Shown: one piece after another, positions 1 through 5,315 of the stretch
Layout of the letters: each line of letters opens with the position of its first letter
How positions within the stretch are numbered: position 1 is the stretch's first letter
Assembly: GCA_024684665.1 (NCBI GenBank)
Contig: JAIKWN010000148.1
Location: forward strand, 1 to 11,060
Origin: Clostridiales bacterium
GTDB taxonomy: Bacteria > Bacillota_A > Clostridia > Christensenellales > Aristaeellaceae
Reading direction: 5' to 3'
Length of the DNA stretch: 11,060 nt
Notes under the pieces: model-generated
The model's input: only the letters and a program-made list of their open reading frames with translations
Databases searched by the model: none
What the model was told of the DNA's origin: nothing
Translations under genes and position numbers: made by a program

Positions 1-196
1 ACGGCAGGGTTGGACATTTCGGCAAAAGTTCCGGAATGCTCCAGGAGAAGCACCTGCACCTTGTCCACATTAATTAGACTGAATGCGGTTTTGGCTGTAT
101 AAGACATCCAGATACTGAATTCAGCCTGTACAGTGGAAAGACAATCTGAGGATTAAATCCTTGGAAGCCTGCGACTTTAGTCGTGGGAGGCTTCAC
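1..196 (+). mobile_element. Right-end remnant of an IS200/IS605-family transposon
   Basis: The stretch ends in a stem-loop (164-194) followed by TTCAC (192-196). This is the layout of the right end of IS200/IS605 elements, where TnpA cleaves just past a subterminal hairpin. The hairpin core GCGACTTTAGTCGT is, from memory, the same as the core of the ISDra2 right end. The DNA before it would hold the C-terminus of tnpB. No frame is open across it: the frame starting at base 1 hits stops at 100 and 154, and the others also break. Any tnpB here is therefore decayed, or its real end lies upstream of the window. The left end is not in view. The hairpin is well supported; the tnpB part is inference. 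Confidence 0.55.
164..196 (+). ncRNA. Right-end hairpin; 3' end of a TnpB omega-RNA scaffold
   Basis: The arms GAAGCCT (164-170) and AGGCTTC (188-194) pair perfectly. Inside them GCGAC pairs with GTCGT around a TTTA loop, and GGG (185-187) is unpaired. In IS605-type elements the same hairpin is both the DNA site bound by TnpA and the 3' end of the omega-RNA that guides TnpB, and the guide starts just after the transposon end. If so, the bases from 197 would be the guide or flank sequence. Whether this copy is still transcribed cannot be judged, because the tnpB reading frame around it is broken. Confidence 0.5.
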
Positions 197-573
197 GTGT
201 GGGCGATAGAACCAAGGGTTTATGAGAGTATTCCCGGTCGGAAAAAGCAGTTCCGGCGAAAAAACAAACTGAAGAAGGCGCTGTATGAAATGCCCAACGC
301 TGCCAATGTAGACGTGTATGAGTGCATTATGGTTTGGCATGGGAATCTGCTGGTTCGGCGGATAGAAAACTACTGAAAAGAAATGGCAATTATAAAGGCT
401 TTTCTTCAGTGCCCGATGGTCCGGATAGACCTGGAAAGTCTGAAAAGCGCCAACGATGCAGAATCCTATAATCCGTTTGCTGTGTAACATCGTACCAGAA
501 CGGGCTCAACGAATTGGATACGACTGCGTTTTACGATTGTCCGGATATAACAGGAATATGAGGATGATTCGAA
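197..573. other. Gene-poor stretch after the transposon end
   Basis: I see no convincing gene here. The open frames on both strands are short or lack a ribosome site, and they resemble no family I recognise. One plus-strand frame from about 161 to 376 is basic and runs out of the transposon hairpin. A longer minus-strand frame (490-74) runs back through the hairpin, which argues against it being real. The stretch is probably decayed flank DNA inside the putative integrated element. Confidence 0.4.
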
Positions 574-747
574 ATGAAACCATTTCGCGTTGTCGCGCTC
601 GTATTGGCTTTAATTTTGGCTTTGGTGCTATGGGGTATATTCAATACGCGGACGTATGAGAAAGAGCTGGCTGAGGCAAAACAAGCCTATACTGAGGCCG
701 CTAAAGAGCACAAAGAGCTCGTTTCACAGTTGGAGGAGCAGGATTAA
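574..747 (+). CDS. Small single-pass membrane protein with a charged helical tail (57 aa)
   Basis: A 57-residue frame starts at ATG 574. A ribosome site, GAGGA, lies at 560-564 with 9 bases of spacing, and an in-frame TGA at 565-567 fixes the start. Residues 6-23 form one hydrophobic helix with a short basic N-terminus. Residues 28-57 are rich in Glu, Lys, Ala and Gln with heptad-like spacing and should form an exposed helix or coiled coil. The layout resembles very short DivIC/FtsL-like or phage spanin-like proteins, but nothing in the sequence supports either name. It lies in the putative integrated element, so it may be cargo. The ribosome site, the clean membrane helix and the amphipathic tail make it a likely real gene; its function is unknown. 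Confidence 0.6.
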   Translation: MKPFRVVALVLALILALVLWGIFNTRTYEKELAEAKQAYTEAAKEHKELVSQLEEQD

Positions 748-876
748 AAAATCTACCAGCATAATTAAGCAAATAACGTATTCCTGACTTGTGATAGTAT
801 GAATTTGCTTTTGCTTGCAGTGGATGAAAAATCCAGTACGGCTATGGGGAATAGAGATATGGAATGAAAAACGTAG

Positions 877-1158
877 GAAATCGCCGCGGAAGAAAAAGAA
901 GCTAAACATGGATTAAGTCATCTGGCATTGAATCTCATGGAACAACGAGATTCAGACAATCGACCAGAGGACGATCTGGAGGATGAAGCCATCGCCTATT
1001 CCGAACAAATGACAGAAGATAAGATGGCCGGATTTGCTGACTTTCCGATTCAACGACATACCCCTCTCCGGGTATTAGTGTCCGGCGGGGTTTTTGAATA
1101 TGAGGCATTTTTACCACACTCCAAAAGGGCCTGCATCAGGAAAGGGTGGGCAGATTAA
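877..1158 (+). pseudogene. Possible decayed acidic ORF, no usable start
   Basis: The frame is open from just after TAG 874-876 to TAA 1156-1158, about 93 codons. Its middle part (about 940-1045) is rich in Asp and Glu and reads like protein. After about 1055 the frame runs through a terminator hairpin and becomes unremarkable, so the authentic protein, if any, probably ended earlier and lost its stop. No Shine-Dalgarno sequence precedes TTG 928 or ATG 937. I do not recognise the family. Confidence 0.2.
1061..1095 (+). terminator. Rho-independent terminator inside the element end
   Basis: CCCC (1061-1064) and CCGG (1068-1071) pair with CCGG (1081-1084 region) and GGGG (1087-1090), leaving a loop of about 10 bases. 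TTTTT follows at 1091-1095. The internal TCT opposite a single C makes a small asymmetric bulge. It would end plus-strand transcripts from the left, 160 bases before the attachment site. Confidence 0.6.
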
Positions 1159-1253
1159 GCTATAACAGCGGTCCTCGTTATATTTAACTAATGTTCGAAA
1201 AATCGACTAAAAACTACAGTGGATTAGAGCAGGCAAAAACAGCAGAAAAATCG

Positions 1254-1295
1254 CTGGTAAGGATGAGGCCCCCGGTTCGAATCCGGGGATCAGCT
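1254..1295 (+). tRNA. 3'-half tRNA-Thr(GGT) fragment, probable attachment site
   Basis: The bases match the 3' half of a tRNA-Thr: anticodon loop CTGGTAA (1254-1260, anticodon GGT at 1256-1258), 3' anticodon strand GGATG, variable loop AGGCC, T arm CCCGG-TTCGAAT-CCGGG (1271-1287) and acceptor strand GATCAGC (1288-1294), then discriminator T1295. ACA follows instead of CCA. The 5' half is missing: no GCTGATC acceptor strand and no D arm precede it, and only ATC (1250-1252) of the 5' anticodon strand fits. It cannot be a working tRNA. A duplicate that begins in the anticodon loop and runs to the tRNA end is typical of attR left by a tyrosine recombinase. The terminator behind it would be the original tRNA terminator. 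Confidence 0.8.
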
Positions 1296-1302
1296 ACAGT
1301 AG

Positions 1303-1339
1303 AAAAACCCTGCTATTGTTAGAAGATAGCGGTTTTTTT
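1303..1339 (+). terminator. Terminator downstream of the tRNA-Thr fragment
   Basis: GCTAT (1312-1316) pairs with ATAGC (1326-1330). CC before it pairs with GG (1331-1332) across a two-base bulge. The preceding A run pairs with the T run, and seven T follow (1333-1339). Its position just behind the acceptor end suggests it is the native terminator of the tRNA-Thr transcription unit, left at the chromosomal side of the junction. Confidence 0.75.
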
Positions 1340-1398
1340 CTTTTGCTGGCTGCGGCAATATACGCCGAGAGTGGCCCCGTTTCATCATGGAAGATGCC

Positions 1399-1427
1399 TT
1401 TCTTTAAGGATGGAGATGTGCTATACT
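1399..1427 (+). promoter_or_regulatory. Extended -10 promoter for the DUF3267 gene
   Basis: TATACT (1422-1427) is preceded by TGC (1419-1421), giving an extended -10 of the sigma-A type. The -35 position (TTTCTT, 1399-1404, spacing 17) is poor, as extended -10 promoters allow. Transcription would start near 1434, about 55 bases before the ATG. The same nine bases TGCTATACT occur before yicC. Confidence 0.5.
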
Positions 1428-1489
1428 AATTGGGCGACGGGATTATGGTCGGAATAGCGGTGTAATTTCTAGAAAGGGGATATGAATGG

Positions 1490-2122
1490 ATGAAGGAAAA
1501 AGCAAAAGAGCAGAAAGTACTGTCTGAGGCAGAACAGAAAAGATTGGAGCGATTAGAGCAGATTACGGAGGAAATGCAGAAGCAGGGTTATACGCGCCAT
1601 GATCTTAGAATCCGTATGAATGATGCCTTCCGGTTTTCTATAGGACTGCTGGTCGTATTGTTGGCGGTGGGGTACGGACTGTACTGTTTTGTACACAGCA
1701 GTTTGAACTTTACCAGCTTAAATGGCCTGCTTGTCGTCATCATAATGCTGGCGCTTATCGTGATTCACGAGTTGATTCACGGTGTATGCTGGAGCATCTT
1801 TACTCCGCATCATTTCAAAGACGTCGCATTCGGCATCTTGAAGTCGTCCATGACGCCTTACTGTACATGCCAGGTTCTGATGAAGAAGCAGACATACATA
1901 TTTGGAGCTGTTATGCCGCTTCTTGTCCTCGGCGTCATTCCAATGCTTGTGGGGATTGCAATTGGGAATCTGAATGTATTAACCATTGGGATTCTGATGG
2001 CTGATGCTGCGGCAGGTGATATATTAATCATCCACAGGGTTATGGGATACAAGAGCGACGCAAGGGAGCAATTGTATATGGATTATCCGACTGAAGCAGG
2101 CTGCGTCGTGTTCGAAAGATAA
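1490..2122 (+). CDS. DUF3267-type membrane zinc metalloprotease
   Basis: This 210-residue protein begins with a charged helix (residues 1-45) and then has about four membrane segments (roughly 48-68, 79-97, 137-158 and 161-175). The zincin motif HELIH lies at 93-97 inside the second segment, so the active site is in or at the membrane. The later SMTPYCTC (120-127) and AAAGD (173-177) fit the DUF3267 family, putative zinc peptidases of unknown substrate; the Asp of GD may supply a further zinc ligand. ATG 1490 is chosen because AGGGG lies 10 bases upstream and the nearby ATG codons at 1482 and 1486 are in other frames. It is the first gene to the right of the tRNA fragment and looks more A+T-rich than gpsA behind it, so it may be accessory DNA. 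Fold confidence is good; its target is unknown. Confidence 0.8.
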   Translation: MKEKAKEQKVLSEAEQKRLERLEQITEEMQKQGYTRHDLRIRMNDAFRFSIGLLVVLLAVGYGLYCFVHSSLNFTSLNGLLVVIIMLALIVIHELIHGVCWSIFTPHHFKDVAFGILKSSMTPYCTCQVLMKKQTYIFGAVMPLLVLGVIPMLVGIAIGNLNVLTIGILMADAAAGDILIIHRVMGYKSDAREQLYMDYPTEAGCVVFER

Positions 2123-2145
2123 CCGCCTGTCTTCCGACAGAGCGG
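2123..2145 (+). other. Intercistronic stem-loop between the protease gene and gpsA
   Basis: CCGCCTGTC pairs with GACAG and GCGG around a TTCC tetraloop with one bulged A (2141). It starts right after the stop codon of the protease gene. No T run follows, so it is not a standard terminator. It may protect the upstream message or reduce read-through into gpsA. Confidence 0.4.
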
Positions 2146-2166
2146 ACTTGGAACAGGAGAGAAAGA

Positions 2167-3267
2167 ATGGAATCGATTTGTATCGCGGTACTCGGCGCTG
2201 GAACCTGGGGTATGGCTCTTGCGCGCATGCTTTCTGTCAATGGACATGAGGTGACCGTCTGGAGTGCCCTGCCGCATGAGATAGAGCAGTATGCCCGGGA
2301 TCGGGTACATCCAAATCTGCCGGGCATGACGATCCCGCAGGAAATCGTCTTTACGGGAGACATCCAGGAGGCGTGCCAGGGCAAGAAGATTGTGCTGTTC
2401 GCCGTGCCCTCTGTTTATGTGCGGAGCACAGCGAAGCTGGCTGCGTCTTTTGTTACGAAGGAACAGATTCTGGTGGACGTGGCGAAAGGACTGGAGCCGG
2501 ATACGCTCATGACCATGTCTCAGGTGATTGAAGACGAGCTTGTCCGCGCTGGAACGCCGGATGTGCCTGTGGTGGCACTTTCTGGTCCGACCCACGCAGA
2601 AGAGGTTGCTCTCGATTTGCCGACGACTATCGTCGCTGCCAGCCGGTACTCTGAAGCTGCGGCTTTTGTGCAGCAGGTATTCACGAACCGGGCAATGCGT
2701 GTATATACCAACGGAGACGTCCTGGGCGTGGAGCTCTGCGGAGCGCTAAAGAACATCATTGCGCTTGCTGCCGGCATTTCTGCGGGACTTGGATTTGGCG
2801 ACAACGCGAAGGCAGCGCTGATTACTCGAGGCCTTTCAGAAATCCATCGACTTGGACTCTGCCTTGGCTGCAGGGAAGAGACCTTTTCTGGCCTTGCCGG
2901 AGTGGGGGATCTCATTGTGACGGCGACCAGTCGTCACAGCCGCAACAATCGGGCCGGTTTCTTGATCGGGAGCGGGAAAAGCGCGGAGGAAGCAAAGCGG
3001 GAAGTGGGCATGGTGGTCGAAGGAATCAACGCTATTCCGGCGGCGATCGCCCTTTCAAAGCGTTGCGGCGTTGAGATGCCAATCACGTTTGCGGTAAGCC
3101 GGATCGTCGCGGGAAGGCAGAGCCCCCGTGAGGCTGTGGAGGAACTCATGGGCCGCCGGAAACGAGACGAGAACGACCGGGAAGGCTACGGGCTCACGAG
3201 CGAGGCTGTGCTGCTGGGGAACGAGGCTGCATCCATGGCCGAATCTGTGAGGACCATCGGAGCTTGA
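2167..3267 (+). CDS. gpsA: Glycerol-3-phosphate dehydrogenase [NAD(P)+]
   Basis: GpsA reduces dihydroxyacetone phosphate to sn-glycerol 3-phosphate in the cytoplasm, supplying the backbone for phospholipids. The N-terminal Rossmann motif GAGTWG (10-15) binds the cofactor. VAKGLE (105-110) carries one conserved Lys, and GPTHAEEV (140-147) is the family motif, with Thr in place of the more usual Ser. ALKN (193-196) holds the catalytic Lys195, followed by GDNAKAALITRG (211-222), GLAGVGDL (242-249) and SRNNRAG (258-264). At 366 residues it is some 20-30 longer than common GpsA proteins because of a charged C-terminal tail (about 330-366). The ribosome site AGGAGA lies just upstream of ATG 2167. 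The gene starts 44 bases after the protease gene with no terminator between them, so it may share that transcript. Identification is firm. Confidence 0.96.
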   Translation: MESICIAVLGAGTWGMALARMLSVNGHEVTVWSALPHEIEQYARDRVHPNLPGMTIPQEIVFTGDIQEACQGKKIVLFAVPSVYVRSTAKLAASFVTKEQILVDVAKGLEPDTLMTMSQVIEDELVRAGTPDVPVVALSGPTHAEEVALDLPTTIVAASRYSEAAAFVQQVFTNRAMRVYTNGDVLGVELCGALKNIIALAAGISAGLGFGDNAKAALITRGLSEIHRLGLCLGCREETFSGLAGVGDLIVTATSRHSRNNRAGFLIGSGKSAEEAKREVGMVVEGINAIPAAIALSKRCGVEMPITFAVSRIVAGRQSPREAVEELMGRRKRDENDREGYGLTSEAVLLGNEAASMAESVRTIGA

Positions 3268-3292
3268 CAGTCAGGACCTTCGTTTGTAGAAT
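3264..3292 (+). promoter_or_regulatory. Strong sigma-A promoter overlapping the gpsA stop codon
   Basis: TTGACA (3264-3269) is a perfect -35 and includes the gpsA stop codon TGA (3265-3267). TAGAAT (3287-3292) is a five-of-six -10, and the spacing is 17. Transcription should start near 3299, at the first base of the hairpin that follows. It drives the glycosyltransferase gene. Confidence 0.7.
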
Positions 3293-3298
3293 AGGTCG

Positions 3299-3327
3299 AA
3301 AACCGGCGGCGGAACGGTTTTGTTTTT
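3299..3327 (+). terminator. Terminator of gpsA, at the start of the next transcript
   Basis: AAAACCG (3299-3305) pairs perfectly with CGGTTTT (3315-3321) around a nine-base loop, and GTTTTT follows. It lies 32 bases after the gpsA stop and ends that transcript. A transcript from the promoter at 3264-3292 would begin with this same hairpin. Confidence 0.65.
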
Positions 3328-3345
3328 GCTGAAAGGGGAAGCGCA

Positions 3346-4638
3346 ATGCCTGTTGTATCCGTCATCGTGCCTGTTTACAATGCGGAGGATAAGATTTCCC
3401 GTTGCGTAAGCAGCATCCTGACGCAGGATTATAAAGATTTTGAGCTGCTCCTCGTGGACGACGGGAGCAGCGATGGCACTGCCGCAATTCTGGACGCGTA
3501 CGCGCAGTCGGATTCCCGGATCCGCGTCCTTCATAAGGAAAACAGCGGCGTATCCGATACGCGGAACCGGGCGCTGGAAATGGCGGTCGGGAAATACATT
3601 CAGTTTGCGGACGCGGACGATTGGCTGGTTCCAGAGGCCACCGGAATGATGGTGCGGGCGGCGGAGGAAAGCGGAGCCGGCATGGTGATCTCCGATTTCT
3701 ACCGGGTGGTGGGAAACCGGATCAGCCATAAGGGATCCATCGATGAGGAAGGCCTGATCACGAGGCTGCAGTTCGCGGAATACATGGAGCGCAGTCCGGC
3801 GGATTATTATTACGGCGTGCTGTGGAATAAGCTGTTCCGCCGGGAGACGATCGAGACCCATCGCATTCGTATGGATGAAAACCTGCGCTGGTGCGAAGAT
3901 TTCATCTTCAATATGGAATACATTCTCCATATCGAATCGGTATACGTTCTGCGGATGCCGCTGTACTATTATGTAAAGACGGAAGGAAGCCTGATTTCAA
4001 AGAGCATGAATGTGCCTGACCTGGTGCGTACGAAGCTTTCCGTCATCGAATACTACACGGGCTTTTACAAAAGCATTTACAATTCCGCGGATTATGCGGC
4101 GAAACGCCCGGCGATTTACGGGTATCTTCTCGACTTTGCGCATGACGATGGCGCGATGCCCGGCCTGGCCAGGACGAAGAAGCTGGGGACGGAACGCACG
4201 CTCGCTGCGCAGGACGTCCTCATCCGGGATATGTGGTCGCAGCACTACTACGAGACGCGCCTGTTTGAACGGCATCTGCGCGGCGTCGCGCTGCAGACTG
4301 ATCTGGAGGTACGCGAACTGCGGATTCTTCTCTATCTGCAGCACTTTGGCGTGATCGAGGATATTCGCGAACTGGCGGAATCCGTTGGCGCGACACAGAT
4401 TGGACTGGTTGCGACCTTGGAGCGTATGGCGCTGCGCAAGCTCGTCATCATGGACGTTGCGCATCCGGGAAGCGCCCGCCTCGGAGAACAGGCGGATCGT
4501 GTCCTCAAGTTGCTGGAAGACGCCACGGTGGGTGTCAGTGCGGTCTGCTGTGAGGGAATGACAGAAGAAGAGGCGGCAGAATTCCGCCGCCTCTTGGCTC
4601 ATGCCGAAGAGAATATGCGCACGCGCTTAGGACTGTAA
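3346..4638 (+). CDS. GT2 glycosyltransferase with C-terminal MarR-like domain
   Basis: Residues 3-220 are a GT-A family 2 glycosyltransferase, which transfers a sugar from a nucleotide-sugar donor. Visible are VSVIVPVYN (4-12), LLVDDGSSDGT (35-45), the donor- and metal-binding DAD (89-91) and ED (184-185) in the likely catalytic-base position. No membrane segment is present. Residues about 315-430 read as a MarR-type winged helix: LRILLYLQHFG (325-335), IRELAESVGAT (340-350), a recognition-helix-like ATLERMALRKLV (356-367), a wing (368-380) and a C-terminal helix opening MTEEEAAEFRRLL (405-417). The conserved Asp-Arg pair of the MarR wing is not evident. The frame is continuous, with no sign of a shift. 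ATG 3346 has AGGGG 7 bases upstream. The sugar, the acceptor and any DNA target are unknown. The first domain is firm and the second likely. Confidence 0.88.
   Translation: MPVVSVIVPVYNAEDKISRCVSSILTQDYKDFELLLVDDGSSDGTAAILDAYAQSDSRIRVLHKENSGVSDTRNRALEMAVGKYIQFADADDWLVPEATGMMVRAAEESGAGMVISDFYRVVGNRISHKGSIDEEGLITRLQFAEYMERSPADYYYGVLWNKLFRRETIETHRIRMDENLRWCEDFIFNMEYILHIESVYVLRMPLYYYVKTEGSLISKSMNVPDLVRTKLSVIEYYTGFYKSIYNSADYAAKRPAIYGYLLDFAHDDGAMPGLARTKKLGTERTLAAQDVLIRDMWSQHYYETRLFERHLRGVALQTDLEVRELRILLYLQHFGVIEDIRELAESVGATQIGLVATLERMALRKLVIMDVAHPGSARLGEQADRVLKLLEDATVGVSAVCCEGMTEEEAAEFRRLLAHAEENMRTRLGL
4568..4595 (-). terminator. Perfect 10-bp hairpin at the 3' end of the GT2 gene, possible terminator of the convergent gene
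   Basis: AAGAGGCGGC (4568-4577) and GCCGCCTCTT (4586-4595) are perfect inverted repeats around an eight-base loop. On the minus strand the stem is followed by CTTCTGTC, a weak pyrimidine-rich tract. It lies 50 bases past the minus-strand stop at 4645 and inside the coding end of the opposing gene. No other terminator separates the two genes. Confidence 0.4.
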
Positions 4639-4644
4639 ACCGAT

Positions 4645-5217
4645 TTATTTTTCGAGCCCCAGGACAATGGAGGAAACGGTCATCGTTTCCGGGTCGATCG
4701 TATAGCGGCAAAAAACGTGCTCGTAGCGCAGATAATCATCTGCGGTTCCTTCCGGATAGGAATTTACGGGGGCGAGCAGCGTGACGATGAGGGATCGCCC
4801 GTCGTCGTCGGTTAGAAGGCCACGGGGTGGAAGTGCGGTCATGATGCCGTTCCGGTTCCGAAAGAAGGCGGCGCAATAGAGAATCTGCCCATCCGTTGGC
4901 TGTTCGCCTGTGTAATCGGTCGGATACGACAGGAGAATCTTATCCATGGGATCCCCGACGCTGATGCCTCGCGGACCGTCACTGACGCGCAGCGTCCCAT
5001 CCCGGCGGAGGTTTGAAAGCTGCTCTGCCGTCAGGTCGGAGACTCCAAAGGGGGCATCCGCGCGGATAGAGGCTGCATTGCCCGGAAGGGCTGCGATATC
5101 CGCATCTTTCCCGGTACTCCGGGTCAGAAAGGGACGAAAGAAGACAAAAACTGCAGCCGCGAGTAGAAGCAGGACCGCAGGAATAAGCCATCGTACAGCT
5201 TTATTCTGAAATATCAT
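4645..5217 (-). CDS. Membrane-anchored extracytoplasmic protein of unknown function
   Basis: The 190-residue protein has a basic start and one hydrophobic helix (9-28) with no lipobox or clear cleavage site. It is probably an N-terminal anchor with the rest outside the cell. The segment RGISVGDPMDKILLSYP (83-99) resembles the recurrent G-I-x-V-G-D-x-x-x-x-V/I-L-x-x-Y motif of Firmicutes surface proteins and lipoproteins, and the end (172-190) looks like a beta hairpin. I do not recognise the family beyond this. GGAGG (5225-5229) precedes the ATG by 7 bases. It has its own promoter and runs convergently into the glycosyltransferase gene, 6 bases from its stop. Confidence 0.8.
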   Translation of the reverse strand: MIFQNKAVRWLIPAVLLLLAAAVFVFFRPFLTRSTGKDADIAALPGNAASIRADAPFGVSDLTAEQLSNLRRDGTLRVSDGPRGISVGDPMDKILLSYPTDYTGEQPTDGQILYCAAFFRNRNGIMTALPPRGLLTDDDGRSLIVTLLAPVNSYPEGTADDYLRYEHVFCRYTIDPETMTVSSIVLGLEK

Positions 5218-5249
5218 TGACAGCCTCCGAATACAGCAATTCTGCCGTT

Positions 5250-5277
5250 ATTATACCACACGGAGTGCGAGGCGCAA
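5250..5277 (-). promoter_or_regulatory. Extended -10 promoter for the anchored-protein gene
   Basis: On the minus strand TGGTATAAT (5258-5250) is a perfect extended -10. TTGCGC (5277-5272) is a partial -35 with spacing 16. The leader before the ATG would be about 25 bases. It lies in the 98-base gap shared with the divergent rmuC; I find no equally good promoter for rmuC there. Confidence 0.65.
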
Positions 5278-5315
5278 GCAGGTTTAAGACATAAATCCAG
5301 TGAGGACGGTTAAAC

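Larger units (their letters stand above)
748..1253. other. Gene-poor right end of the putative integrated element
   Basis: I see no gene I would defend. One plus-strand frame (877-1158) encodes an acidic segment, roughly residues EDDLEDEA onwards from 967. It has only a TTG at 928 or an ATG at 937 as start, no ribosome site, and a terminator inside its 3' third. It may be the tail of a decayed gene. No integrase is visible; it would be expected at the other end, next to the intact tRNA. Confidence 0.35.

Noticed and set aside
74..490. 138-residue minus-strand open frame
   Set aside because: It runs through the transposon hairpin, has no convincing ribosome site and resembles no family.
1214..1300. 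Direct repeat CTACAGT at 1214-1220 and 1294-1300 on both sides of the tRNA fragment
   Set aside because: Seven bases are too few to claim integrase arm sites or a target duplication; chance is enough.
5217..5222. Plus-strand TTGACA that might be an rmuC -35
   Set aside because: The nearest -10-like TATTAT is 26 bases away, far outside the allowed spacing, and the hexamer lies in the start region of the opposite gene.
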